This document shows positions 1 to 8,711 of a stretch of DNA of 64,000 bases, in pieces (positions within the stretch are counted from its first letter, which is position 1; every line of letters begins with the position of its first letter). A model generated the notes under the pieces. The model was not told where the DNA came from. It searched no databases and worked only from the letters and a program-made list of their open reading frames with translations. The position numbers were made by a program, and so were the translations under genes. Source of the DNA: Desulfoscipio geothermicus DSM 3669 (lineage in GTDB: Bacteria > Bacillota > Desulfotomaculia > Desulfotomaculales > Desulfallaceae); assembly GCF_900115975.1 (NCBI RefSeq), contig NZ_FOYM01000014.1:38294-102293 (forward strand), given 5' to 3'.

Positions 1-827
1 TTTTCCAGGTCCTGAACCGAAGGCCTGGTGTATCTGGCTGTGGTATTTAGGTTGGCGTGACCCATTAAAGCCGCCACCCGGTCCAGGCTTTCGCCGGCAT
101 CCACGAGCATCTTGCCAAAGGTATGACGAAGTATATGTGGAGTAACATTTAGCCCTGACACCCGTCCGTATTTTGTTAAAACATTCTCGGCGGATCTGGT
201 TGTGATATGTCCGCCCCGGCGGCCGGGAAATAACCACTCCCCTTTTGTTTCACTTATGTACCCATCCAGTGCCCGGCGAACCGTTAGATTTAACGGCACC
301 TCCCGATACTTATCCCCTTTACCATGCCGGACTCGGACAATTCCCGAACGCTCCCTGATTATTACATCGTCAATCTTAAGAGATACAGCTTCGGATATCC
401 GCAAACCGGTGTGTATAAGTAGCAACACTAGCGCAATATCCCTGGTTTTACCGTATTTTTGAATTGTTCTTATAAAGATTCCTAGTTCTCGTCGATCAAG
501 CCACCGGGGTGCGTTTTTTTGTTCCTGCACCCTTTTAATGCTGGCTGATGGGTTAACCTGTATTACACCCTTAACGTTTGCCCAGACAAAAAAGCTATTC
601 AATACATCAAGCGCGTGGTTAATGGTGGCCGGTTTCCTTCCCTTCTCAACCAAATGCCTGCGGTAATTGGCCACATCCAGGGAAGTTATAGCGGCTGCGT
701 CAAACTCACCATGAACCTGCTCCACCCACCTGGCAAACCGGCGCAGTGTGGTTATGTAAGAATTTACTGTACGTTTAGACAACCCCCGGCCTTGCAAGTG
801 TGTTTTGAAGCTATATAAGATTTCCAC
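1..827 (-). CDS. Tyrosine recombinase/integrase (C-terminus cut by window edge)
   Basis: Site-specific recombinase of the phage integrase/XerC-D family. I translated it from the reverse strand. It starts at a GTG (825-827) behind GGAGGGAG and stays open to base 1, giving 275 residues against about 290-300 for the family, so only a short tail is missing. An N-terminal SAM-like core-binding domain is followed by the catalytic domain with all expected residues: the first Arg in HTGLRISEA, Lys in HGKGDKY, the H-x-x-R box HILRHTF, the GHANLNTTARY box and its nucleophilic Tyr. It is probably active. It lies immediately beyond the ietAS terminator and may mark one end of an integrated island. No attachment site could be identified because the partner end is outside the window or unclear. 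Confidence 0.9.
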   Translation of the reverse strand, partial: MEILYSFKTHLQGRGLSKRTVNSYITTLRRFARWVEQVHGEFDAAAITSLDVANYRRHLVEKGRKPATINHALDVLNSFFVWANVKGVIQVNPSASIKRVQEQKNAPRWLDRRELGIFIRTIQKYGKTRDIALVLLLIHTGLRISEAVSLKIDDVIIRERSGIVRVRHGKGDKYREVPLNLTVRRALDGYISETKGEWLFPGRRGGHITTRSAENVLTKYGRVSGLNVTPHILRHTFGKMLVDAGESLDRVAALMGHANLNTTARYTRPSVQDLE

Positions 828-860
828 TTTATCTCCCTCCGGTGATTTCCTTATACGAAG

Positions 861-890
861 AAAAAAACCCCCGTTAACAGGAGGTTTTTT
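861..890 (-). terminator. Intrinsic terminator downstream of ietS
   Basis: A C/G-rich stem with a GTTAACA loop is followed on the minus strand by seven Ts. It closes the ietA-ietS transcript. The other strand also has a T run, so it may act in both directions. Confidence 0.8.
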
Positions 891-985
891 AATACTTATA
901 CGTAATTTTTTAGGCTATTTTTTCGCATAAGACCTCTTATGTGTATTGATTATTCTCACAAATATTATAAATTTTTTAGTTAAAC

Positions 986-3577
986 TTAAGGTGTAATACC
1001 AACAAGTTGACGAATACGTGTACGTATTTCATTATAAACTGGTAAATTCAAGGCTGGTGCTACTTCCAGTGTAACTACTAAAGCATACGGGATACTTTCC
1101 GTTAATTTACCAGCATCAGCCCGACAGTTAACTTGAACAATTATTTTGTCTTCATCCACAAACGACGAAGCCTTATCTCCGGCAAAAATTTCATGTTGCA
1201 CTGTTCCTCTGCGAACTGTTTGCCAATCAGCTTCCTGACGACTCACTTGCAGTAGTTGTTGAAACTCACCTTCTTTCTGATCACCACCATATGGGTCAAA
1301 CCATAAATTAGATTTTCTGTAAGCACGATGAGTTGGATTAATTGGTGTAAACCATGCAAGTGTAACAGTTACACGACGCCAGATTTTTTTACCACTAATG
1401 CTCGGTGGTAAGGGTATGATATAGCGGTGTGCTTCATTATCATAAAGACTACCACATCCAAGCATTGTAGCACGCTGATCAGTGCATTCAAAAACTCTTT
1501 CTGACATTACCAAACCATACCCTAGTAAACGTGCAATTATGTTTTTATCACTGATAATTCTTTTAATATTTTCGTATGAATCTCCCCAACTAGCACTATG
1601 AACTAAAAGTGCCTTTATTAAAACTGCAGTATAATTATCATGTAAACGATCTCCGCCAGGTTCATTTTTAAGTTGCTGTAGAAGATCATACAATAAAACA
1701 GCTGTACGTGAAGCTAAAGCAGTTGCATTACTAGTTCCACGCATGTGTCGGGTGGCCCCTAAATTACCAATCTTTGCAGCTGGAGAAGCCACCCTTTGTC
1801 CTGGCGGATAACTTGATCTGTTGATTTCAATAATAGCTTTAGTATGAGTATTACCAAGGAGTTCTTGATATGTTTGTCGTCCCCCAGGGAAAAAAATGTC
1901 AGGTTTTATTGAGCGGCGAAAGCCAAGGCCTTGGGCACAAATTGGGCTTGGTAACCCTTTCGACACAAATGGGTCTATCCTGTTCCCAAGGTTTGAATTG
2001 GATGAACTATCTTCATGAACGGCCCCAATAGTTAAAACATTTATGGCCTCTGCAGGAGATAATAGACGACGGTTTCTGCCTTGCTGTATAATTGTTTTTA
2101 AAACTTCTTCTTCGAAACATGCTGCATTCTGTCTCACCATAGATAATTCTCTTCTGTGAATATTTAGCTCAATTCCAGAAGGATAGTTGCCAGCACTAAC
2201 AATAAATAATACCTGATATTTCCATGACAAGTAGTCCAAAAGCCTTGCCCAAGGACTAATTAGTCTATCGAATGGCCGCCCTGGATCACCAATCGAGAGA
2301 TTGATAATGCGAACAGTAGGAGCAACTGCCGGTTCTGTCCCTTCGCCTTCAAAAAGCCGTCGAACTGAACGGTGTACTAAATCAACGGGTAGTACATCTT
2401 CGGGAATACATTCAACCTTAGGGTTACGCCAATCCCTATGGTCTGGTTTTAATATTGGCCGTACATATAATGGGTGATTAATTGGTAGTTCGCTTGCATC
2501 AAGCTCTCCATGTATAAGCAAAGACGCCATTGCTGTGCCATGGTACCTATTTAAAACAGGGTAATCAGCGGCCCAGTTTTCGGGATCATCTACTATTAAC
2601 CGTCCATCTAATAATTTATGATTTTCAATCGGCAAACCATCTAAGAGAGCAACAATGGGGTTGCCTTGTGGTAGTGGGAGATTATCGCGGGTTAATTCAC
2701 TAAATGATTCTCTATCATCAGGCATATCAACAACCGCTTGCCCTACCGGTCGGAAAAACATAACTTGCTCGCAGCGCACTAATTGTATGGATCTGTCTTT
2801 AAAAATTGCCTCAACCTTTTGAATAGGAAGTTCCGCGAGGATAGCATGATATGCAATCTCTTCAATGCAACAAGCCTGTCCAATAACACGACCATGTAAG
2901 TCGTGTACCAAACGCTGAACTATATCTTCTGATTTATTACGCTTATCAACTGATTGACGAAACCATAACTCAATCTCAATTTTCATATATTCTTCTCCGA
3001 TAGCAACCCTTTCTTGCCAATCTTCCAATAATCCCGTTTCAAACAACCGGTCTTCTGGGCCCCATGGATGAATATCCTTTAGTTGTTTAAATAAATGGCC
3101 CCACTTCTTTCGTCCTCTTTGAAACTGAGGATCTTCTGGATTTTTACAAAAAGTTTTCCATAATGAAAATAATTCTTGAAGACCCCTGTTGTTAGAAAAA
3201 ATTAGGTATAGGCGACCGGGAAGGGCTTTGTCAGGGTGTTCTTCGTCGACGTAAAAATCATTATCAGGAGTAATATCATCTAAGTCTGAATCGGCTAACC
3301 ATTCAAGTCCCTCAATGCCCCGTAAAGCTTTACAAAAATCATCTATTTTTCCAACTGTTTCCAGAACCAGGACTTTTTCAGGCTCTATTCCAGTAGGATC
3401 ATCTCGCATTTCAACTCGACACGCCTCAAAAGCCCGTTCTAGTTGTTCGAACTTTGGCTGCAGACGTTCTAATTGGCGAACTGGTGAAGGGAAATGCATT
3501 TTACCTGGCATTATTTTTTTCTTATGTCTACCCACAATTGCAGGTTCAGGAAAAATTAATAAAGGTTTTTCAGCCAT
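986..3577 (-). CDS. ietS: IetS-like subtilisin-family serine protease (defence pair with AAA ATPase)
   Basis: An 863-residue protein with a subtilase (S8) catalytic triad: Asp313 in VALLDGLPIE, His346 in RYHGTAMASL, and Ser in RGTSNATALA at about residue 630. An SAGN motif around residue 450 supplies the oxyanion Asn. About 300 N-terminal residues show no recognisable domain and may be a regulatory part. There is no signal peptide, so it probably acts in the cytoplasm, unlike most secreted subtilisins. Its start overlaps the end of the upstream AAA ATPase by 8 bases, so the two are translationally coupled. The pairing of a large subtilase with a small AAA ATPase is the layout of IetAS, known from plasmid incompatibility work and as an anti-phage system. 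The family call rests on this architecture and is an inference. Confidence 0.75.
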   Translation of the reverse strand: MAEKPLLIFPEPAIVGRHKKKIMPGKMHFPSPVRQLERLQPKFEQLERAFEACRVEMRDDPTGIEPEKVLVLETVGKIDDFCKALRGIEGLEWLADSDLDDITPDNDFYVDEEHPDKALPGRLYLIFSNNRGLQELFSLWKTFCKNPEDPQFQRGRKKWGHLFKQLKDIHPWGPEDRLFETGLLEDWQERVAIGEEYMKIEIELWFRQSVDKRNKSEDIVQRLVHDLHGRVIGQACCIEEIAYHAILAELPIQKVEAIFKDRSIQLVRCEQVMFFRPVGQAVVDMPDDRESFSELTRDNLPLPQGNPIVALLDGLPIENHKLLDGRLIVDDPENWAADYPVLNRYHGTAMASLLIHGELDASELPINHPLYVRPILKPDHRDWRNPKVECIPEDVLPVDLVHRSVRRLFEGEGTEPAVAPTVRIINLSIGDPGRPFDRLISPWARLLDYLSWKYQVLFIVSAGNYPSGIELNIHRRELSMVRQNAACFEEEVLKTIIQQGRNRRLLSPAEAINVLTIGAVHEDSSSNSNLGNRIDPFVSKGLPSPICAQGLGFRRSIKPDIFFPGGRQTYQELLGNTHTKAIIEINRSSYPPGQRVASPAAKIGNLGATRHMRGTSNATALASRTAVLLYDLLQQLKNEPGGDRLHDNYTAVLIKALLVHSASWGDSYENIKRIISDKNIIARLLGYGLVMSERVFECTDQRATMLGCGSLYDNEAHRYIIPLPPSISGKKIWRRVTVTLAWFTPINPTHRAYRKSNLWFDPYGGDQKEGEFQQLLQVSRQEADWQTVRRGTVQHEIFAGDKASSFVDEDKIIVQVNCRADAGKLTESIPYALVVTLEVAPALNLPVYNEIRTRIRQLVGITP

Positions 3578-4556
3578 TTAAATCAATCCTTTTTAATAAG
3601 GAAAAGCGTTCTTTCCATTGCCTAATACGGTCATTTACGATACTTTTTATATCATCTTTTGGTAAGGTTAATACACGCCGGCGTAATATATCATTACCAA
3701 ATTCTTCGATTTCAGCAAAACTTAAACCTTCTAATTTTTCTGCTAACGTACTGGGTGCATAGCCAAGTGGCATTCCTAAACGTTTTTCAAAGCGTTTAAA
3801 CCAAAGTTCTAATTCTGCTTTTTTAGGTGCAGGTAACAACATTCTTAATTGGAAACGTCGCCACACTGCACGATCCAAAAGTTCAGGGTGATTCGTTGCT
3901 GTTACAACTATAACATGACTGGGCAAATCATCTATTTGTAGTAATAAAGAACTTACTACCCTCTTTATCTCCCCTGTTTCATGGGCGTCTCCGCGTTCTT
4001 TACCTAAAGTATCAAATTCATCAAAGAATAAAATACAATGGTGTGTTCTTATAAAATCAAAGAGGCGACGTAATTTTATAGCGGTTTCGCCCAAGTAACT
4101 TGCGATAATTCCCTCATATCTTACTACTATCAAGGGAACCATTAAAGCTTTAGCTAAAGCCTCTGCCAAAGATGTTTTACCATTTCCAGGAGGACCAACA
4201 AGTAATATACGGTGACGGGGTTCTAGTCCGTAAGAACGTAATAAGTCACGACGTTGATGTTCTTCTACTAATTCTGAACAAGCACTCATAACCGCTTTAG
4301 GCAATATTAAATCATCCAAATTTTGTTGAGGGGTAATTTCACAAAATAGGTTTTGGATCCGCCCGTCTGGAACGGATAGGATCTTAGTATCAGTTGAGCC
4401 ATTCGTTTTTAGGTACTCTTCCAAGCGGCTAGCTAAAATATGATGTTGTTTTTTTCGTTCCTCTGCAATTATTGCCTCAACTGTTTTTCGGAAGAGTAAC
4501 TGGTCTCCACGACTGCCCGCCCGTACCAAGTTAATTAATAAATCAGAACGGGCCAT
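3570..4556 (-). CDS. ietA: IetA-like AAA+ ATPase
   Basis: A AAA-family ATPase of 328 residues. Visible motifs are Walker A GPPGNGKTS, Walker B ILFFDEFD, a sensor-1-like VVTATNHPE and the arginine-rich AVWRRF. The C-terminal lid is helical. The frame is open upstream to a TTG at 4592, but the ATG at 4554-4556 sits behind GGAGTGA and is the better start. It ends inside the start of the subtilase gene (ATGGCTGA overlap). By analogy with IetAS, the ATPase probably recognises or remodels a target and gates the partner protease. Base composition is clearly more A+T-rich than the neighbouring methyltransferase, suggesting separate acquisition. A generic AAA chaperone is the alternative, but the coupled protease argues for a two-part system. 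Confidence 0.75.
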   Translation of the reverse strand: MARSDLLINLVRAGSRGDQLLFRKTVEAIIAEERKKQHHILASRLEEYLKTNGSTDTKILSVPDGRIQNLFCEITPQQNLDDLILPKAVMSACSELVEEHQRRDLLRSYGLEPRHRILLVGPPGNGKTSLAEALAKALMVPLIVVRYEGIIASYLGETAIKLRRLFDFIRTHHCILFFDEFDTLGKERGDAHETGEIKRVVSSLLLQIDDLPSHVIVVTATNHPELLDRAVWRRFQLRMLLPAPKKAELELWFKRFEKRLGMPLGYAPSTLAEKLEGLSFAEIEEFGNDILRRRVLTLPKDDIKSIVNDRIRQWKERFSLLKRIDLNG

Positions 4557-4827
4557 AATTTCACTCCATTCTGTCAATAAATTATACACCAACTCTTAGA
4601 AGAGACCATAGCACATAACGTAATTATACTATTAGTTTATGCTTATTCCTGCTTTAATTCAGCATTAAATATACTCAAACATCCAAATATTATTTAAAAA
4701 CATTAGTGTTGCATAAATAGATTTGCTGTTTGTCAAACCTGGAAATAGCCTGAAATTAGCGAAATGCCAGTAAAAATGCAGGATAAAGATACTACAAAAT
4801 CCACATTTTATCAACTACTTAAACCTG

Positions 4828-6687
4828 TTATAGATTGTTTTCCTGGTAAAACGGCTCCACCCATATATCCGTCGCTCCCATGGCCCAGGCTCCTTTCCTA
4901 CTGGGCAGCAAAGCCCTCAAAATCACAACGCCCCATGCCTCTGCGGAAGCTGGCGGGACAGCGTCTCCTATACGTTGTCTCCACCTGCGGTCGGACTTGC
5001 CTGCCAGCTGAAGCGGCCGGCCATCCGGCATGTGCGTAGGGAAGCCCTGGAGCATGGCCAGTTCGTAGGTGGTTAAAGGCCGGTGCCAGGTGCCATCTAA
5101 AGCAATTATTACCGGTGGCGGATCCGGCCTGTCGGTATCTGCTGGGATTCGCGGGTCTGCAACGGCGGTCGCACCCGAATGGACATCGCCGGCGCCGAGA
5201 ACTGTAGATGACGGGTTATCCCAGCACATAACTCCGTATGAACCTGACCGCGGCCGGCAGCCCAGGCGCGGATCGGCTATTGATATAGCGCCGGCCTGGA
5301 TGTCGGGAATGCCGGTAACGCAGGGCGACGGGTCATCAAACTTTACAAGTTTAAATTTGTTGTTAAACCTTTTGGCGTTCTGCGGACGCGGATCGGAAAT
5401 TGCCGGCGCGCCGCTGCCGAAGCGTGAGCCGGTGACACAACATGATTGATCATGCCAGGCTATAACCTGGTACTTATTGCCGTACCCATTAGGTATGGAA
5501 CAGGGACGGGGGTCCGCAATCGCTGCCATGCCAATTGATGAATTCACACGAGCCGATCCGAGTACCGGGCCGGCGGGTTCACCCCAGCTGGCCACCTGTA
5601 AGGAACCGTCTCGCGGTTTGTGCTTTATACGCGGGTCAGCCACTGCAGCTACCCCGTTTGAACCCCTTACACTGGCCGAACCAACCACTGTGCCAGCGGG
5701 TTGTTCCCACTTCGCCACGCCGAATACACCCTTACGCGGATTATGGCCCAAGCGCGGGTCGGCCACCGTTATTCCCCCGCAGGAGGGTGATCCGCCACCG
5801 GTTATCGTCCCTGAGTGGTAATCCCATGGAACAATGCGATACGCGCCGCTGTACCATTCTTTATCAGTAATTCGCTCCAAATCCCGCCAGTCGCCGCCGG
5901 CGGGAATTAAGGCAAGGCGCACCCAGGTTTTCCACTCCAAGCGGGGTAGCCGGTGCATGGGGCCGCCTGCGGCAATGTCATCGGGGAAAGGTAACGGGCC
6001 GATCACTTCCCCGATGGATTTGACTCTTTTAATGGGCGGTTTATATACAAAACTTGTTACTTTTTCGGGATGGCGGGCTATGAGTAGGTAGCGCCGCCGG
6101 TGTTGCGCCAGCCCGCCCACTTCGCCGCAATCGTGAAATCCTTCGTGGATGGCGTAGCCGTATGACGTCAGGAGTCCTTTGACCGTATGCAGGAGTCCTT
6201 TGCCCCTGCTGGTAATTCTGGGGACATTTTCGATAAGAATAATACCAGGTAGGTAATCGCGCCAGGCCTCCATTACCAGGAACAGTCCCCGCACAACCAG
6301 GCGGTTTAAAGCCTGGTACTTTTCGGTTGCCGCAGTCTTTTTAGGGAGAAGTGAGCTAAAACCTTTGCACGGCGGCGAAAGAAAAATGACATCGGGTGTT
6401 TCGCGTACAGCCATGTGCAGATCATGCGGTGTAATTTCCCGCCAGTCCGCGGGCGGTTCTTTACCGTGATATGCTATGTAATCCCTGCGTTCGAACAGGT
6501 CCATATGGATTGCCGGTGCGCCGGTGAGATTTTGGAAATCCTCACAGGCTTCGGAATCGCAATCGATACCGGCGATAGTTCGAAAACAGCCGCGAATACC
6601 TCTCCATTCAGCGCGCGCCCTTTGAAAGCCCAGGGCGGCGCCGCCTAGGCCGCAGAATATATGCAAAATCTTGAATTCTTCGGTCAT
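4828..6687 (-). CDS. DNA cytosine-5 methyltransferase with tandem repeats in the target-recognition region
   Basis: Transfers methyl groups to cytosine C5. The 619-residue protein has motif I FCGLGG (11-16), the catalytic motif IV SPPCKGFS with Cys107, motif VI ENV (153-155), motif VIII QHRRR (195-199), and near the C-terminus HRPLTTYELAMLQGFP and motif X IGDAVPP. Between motifs VIII and IX, where the target-recognition domain should be, there are five tandem units of 39-41 residues. Each begins with a DPR triplet (at 310, 351, 392, 432, 472, closing at 511) and carries a V-x-x-W/F-x-x-P-x-x-x-V-x-G core. SD GGAGGTG precedes the ATG. No cognate restriction enzyme is nearby, so it is solitary, possibly phage- or element-derived, or works with the IetAS-like pair. 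The repeats may be structural modules or alternate recognition units; which one is unknown. Confidence 0.9.
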   Translation of the reverse strand: MTEEFKILHIFCGLGGAALGFQRARAEWRGIRGCFRTIAGIDCDSEACEDFQNLTGAPAIHMDLFERRDYIAYHGKEPPADWREITPHDLHMAVRETPDVIFLSPPCKGFSSLLPKKTAATEKYQALNRLVVRGLFLVMEAWRDYLPGIILIENVPRITSRGKGLLHTVKGLLTSYGYAIHEGFHDCGEVGGLAQHRRRYLLIARHPEKVTSFVYKPPIKRVKSIGEVIGPLPFPDDIAAGGPMHRLPRLEWKTWVRLALIPAGGDWRDLERITDKEWYSGAYRIVPWDYHSGTITGGGSPSCGGITVADPRLGHNPRKGVFGVAKWEQPAGTVVGSASVRGSNGVAAVADPRIKHKPRDGSLQVASWGEPAGPVLGSARVNSSIGMAAIADPRPCSIPNGYGNKYQVIAWHDQSCCVTGSRFGSGAPAISDPRPQNAKRFNNKFKLVKFDDPSPCVTGIPDIQAGAISIADPRLGCRPRSGSYGVMCWDNPSSTVLGAGDVHSGATAVADPRIPADTDRPDPPPVIIALDGTWHRPLTTYELAMLQGFPTHMPDGRPLQLAGKSDRRWRQRIGDAVPPASAEAWGVVILRALLPSRKGAWAMGATDIWVEPFYQENNL

Positions 6688-6709
6688 TTTGCACCTCCCG
6701 TTCTATCTT

Positions 6710-6743
6710 AAAAAAAATAGCCCCGGGTGTTATCATCCCGGGG
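6710..6743 (-). terminator. Intrinsic terminator between the small upstream genes and the methyltransferase
   Basis: CCCCGGG and CCCGGGG arms enclose a 9-base loop and are followed on the minus strand by eight Ts. It lies just upstream of the methyltransferase start at 6687, so it either separates the units or attenuates readthrough into that gene. Confidence 0.85.
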
Positions 6744-6827
6744 CAGTTTTAGGGAGAGGAGATGGAAATTAGTAATTAGTATTTACTTTTTCAAATGCCT
6801 TACCCGGATTCCCGTGGGCATAACAAC

Positions 6828-7100
6828 CTATACCCCCTGCCCCAAAGGGGCTGCATAGCCAATGTATAAGTGCGCTTTGGGGTTATCAGAACTTAGGTTG
6901 GCTTCATACCTGCCGGCCAGCCAGTTCCTAGCTTCAAAATGCTCCCCTTCGTTATCCGGCACCCATTCACCCAGTTGGACTTCAAGTGAAGAGCCGCAGT
7001 GCAAATCGTAATGACTGCCATCACCAAGCAATATATAATGCCGCCATCCGCCGGCGGTTTTCTTGACCTCTAACGTGCCCTCAATATAAGTAGTTTTCAA
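6828..7100 (-). CDS. Small protein, possibly DUF5348-like
   Basis: About 90 residues, probably beta-rich: alternating hydrophobic strands with LGDGSHYDLHCGSSLEV and RYEANL patterns. The overall plan, a short domain with a strand carrying W-x-x-x-R and a closing GY, resembles DUF5348 proteins found on mobile elements, but I am not certain of the family. The frame is open to a TTG at 7109, which falls directly on the Shine-Dalgarno AAGGAG. The TTG at 7098-7100 is 9 bases behind it and is preferred. It follows the Spo0E-like gene after a 45-base gap and precedes a terminator, so the two small genes probably form one unit. No function can be assigned. Confidence 0.5.
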   Translation of the reverse strand: MKTTYIEGTLEVKKTAGGWRHYILLGDGSHYDLHCGSSLEVQLGEWVPDNEGEHFEARNWLAGRYEANLSSDNPKAHLYIGYAAPLGQGV

Positions 7101-7145
7101 ACCAATCAACTCCTTTTATAACCTTTCCTCTCGGAACCAGGTTAA

Positions 7146-7310
7146 CTAATTTCTATTTTTCTGGTAAAATGCTTTTTGAAAAGCAACGATGTAAAAATCC
7201 AATTCTTGGCTTAATCTGAGTGCTTTATTACTTGTATGAGGTAGCGATAATTTGTTTAGTTCCTTGCGCAAGTCTTCAATTTTTTGCTTGACGACATTAA
7301 TATCATTCAT
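7146..7310 (-). CDS. Spo0E-family aspartyl-phosphate phosphatase
   Basis: A 54-residue helical-hairpin protein. It contains the family signature LSQELD, with an upstream IEDLRKELN helix and a downstream aromatic helix (FYIVAFQKAFY). Spo0E-like proteins dephosphorylate Spo0A-P or related response regulators and so delay sporulation. ATG at 7308-7310 follows GGAGGG. Placed upstream of a small unknown gene and the methyltransferase in the accessory island, it could let the element hold back host sporulation; that is an inference. Its partner regulator is not in this window, apart from the Spo0F-like receiver at about 29 kb, which is not the usual target. Confidence 0.85.
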   Translation of the reverse strand: MNDINVVKQKIEDLRKELNKLSLPHTSNKALRLSQELDFYIVAFQKAFYQKNRN

Positions 7311-7502
7311 ATAATCCCTCCTTGCATTTTGGGTAGGCCAGTTTGGTTATTCATAAAAAAAAACCATGCTTGATTAGCTGGGGGGAAATAATTTTTGTGT
7401 AGCTGTCATTTAGAAAAAATCCAGTAAATACTTGGTTTATAAGGGCTGAAAAATCATAAGTCCGGCGGGCCGGAAGGGGAATTATCCGCCGCCCTCCGGT
7501 AC

Positions 7503-7949
7503 TTGAATATGCGTTATACCATGCCTACCGGCAAGGCTAAGGGGGTGTTGACGGATATCGGCACCGAAGAGCTGGCCCATATGGAAGTGGTGGCATCGTT
7601 GGTTTACAAACTGTTGGAAGGGGTATCCATTGAGGCCATTAAAGCTGCGGACTTGGGCAGCCACTATGCGGATCATGACCGGTCCCTGTACTGGGTGAAT
7701 GCGGCCGGGGTGCCCTGGGTGGCGGCCTATGTTTCGGCCACCGGCGACCCGGTGGCCGACCTGCATGAAAACCTGGCCGCAGAACAAAAGGCCCGGGCGG
7801 TTTATGAGAATTTAATCCACCTTACCGATGACCCCTGTGTCAAGGATGTATTGCGTTTTCTGCGGGAACGGGAAGTTGTTCATTATCAGCGTTTCGGCGA
7901 AACGTTAATGCATGTGGAGGAATACATGCGGCAGAAGAAAGTTTTTTAA
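7503..7949 (+). CDS. CotJC/manganese-catalase family protein, N-terminally truncated (possible pseudogene)
   Basis: Ferritin-like Mn catalase/CotJC spore-coat family. The visible part keeps the GTEELAHMEVV metal-ligand helix, a GDPVADLHENLAAEQKAR helix and the REREVVHYQRF helix. Family members run to about 190 residues and begin some 40 residues earlier. In frame upstream, coding similarity continues back through GGPEGELSAALRYLN (from about 7464), but a TAA at 7440 blocks the frame and no ATG or ribosome site exists. Only a TTG at 7503 could start a 148-residue product. The N-terminal helix carrying the first glutamate ligand is then lost, so the gene is probably broken or inactive. A cotJA/cotJB operon, the usual neighbour, is absent. 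Confidence 0.7.
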   Translation: MNMRYTMPTGKAKGVLTDIGTEELAHMEVVASLVYKLLEGVSIEAIKAADLGSHYADHDRSLYWVNAAGVPWVAAYVSATGDPVADLHENLAAEQKARAVYENLIHLTDDPCVKDVLRFLREREVVHYQRFGETLMHVEEYMRQKKVF

Positions 7950-8077
7950 CTCTATTAACTTGTATATAAAACAGATTAACCCGGCTTGTTGGCCGGGTTA
8001 AAAAATATGTGTTGGAGGAATAAATATATGTTTCATTATAAATAATAATTAAGGTGGGAAGTACCTGTACCGTTTTT

Positions 8078-8611
8078 TTATCTTTCCATTTGTTTGGCTA
8101 AAAATGAGGCGGCCGTTTCGGCCAGTTTGTTTTCCAAATTTCCTATCTGGCCTTCTTTGCTGGAGGTGATGATAACGGCGCCAATGGGTTCTCCGTTAGC
8201 GATGATGGGTGAAACAACACTGCTTTTTAACACTACCCGTTCATCGGTCGTGAAGCTGTGATCTTCCTCCAGCATTTTAGTTTGCCGGCTGTTTATAATG
8301 TCTTCCAGCATATTGCCTATGGGCTTTTTCAGCAAGTCTTTCTTGAAACCACCTGAAACGGCAATGATTTCATCCCTGTCGGTAATACATACTACATGAC
8401 CCAGTGCTTCATGCAGGGAATCGGCATATCCCTTGGCATGTTCCGTTAAGTCGTTGATGGGAGCGTACTTTTTTAAGATCACTTCTCCTTCCCTGTCTAC
8501 ATATATTTCCAGTGGTTCCCCGTCACGGATTCGCATCGTACGCCTAATTTCCTTGGGTATGACGACACGGCCTAAATCATCTATCCTTCTGACAATTCCG
8601 GTAGCTTTCAT
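8078..8611 (-). CDS. spoVT: Stage V sporulation transcription factor SpoVT
   Basis: A 177-residue forespore regulator. The N-terminal AbrB-type swapped-hairpin DNA-binding domain (residues 1-50) shows GIVRRIDDLGRVVIPKEIR, almost identical to known SpoVT/AbrB proteins. The C-terminal GAF-like domain (55-177) is typical of SpoVT and distinguishes it from the shorter AbrB. It tunes sigma-G-dependent genes during spore maturation. It sits alone, with a sensor kinase gene upstream on the same strand about 100 bases away and a convergent coat-like remnant downstream. The ATG follows a GGAGGAT ribosome site. The length matches the family. Confidence 0.92.
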   Translation of the reverse strand: MKATGIVRRIDDLGRVVIPKEIRRTMRIRDGEPLEIYVDREGEVILKKYAPINDLTEHAKGYADSLHEALGHVVCITDRDEIIAVSGGFKKDLLKKPIGNMLEDIINSRQTKMLEEDHSFTTDERVVLKSSVVSPIIANGEPIGAVIITSSKEGQIGNLENKLAETAASFLAKQMER

Positions 8612-8711
8612 ATTATCCTCCTCTTGGATGAAATTTAACGTAGTATTATATTTTTCTCTTAATTTAAGTTAATCATTACAAAAAAAATTGGAAAAATGGT
8701 ATACCTGTAAA

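Noticed and set aside
4764..6648. Several plus-strand open frames within the methyltransferase gene
   Set aside because: They mirror the repeated, G+C-rich coding strand (repeated GSA-type peptides are reverse translations of the DPR repeats) and lack ribosome sites.
7978..7999. Hairpin AACCCGGC/GCCGGGTT between the CotJC-like gene and spoVT
   Set aside because: Stem is good but no T run follows on either strand in the right place, so I did not call a terminator.
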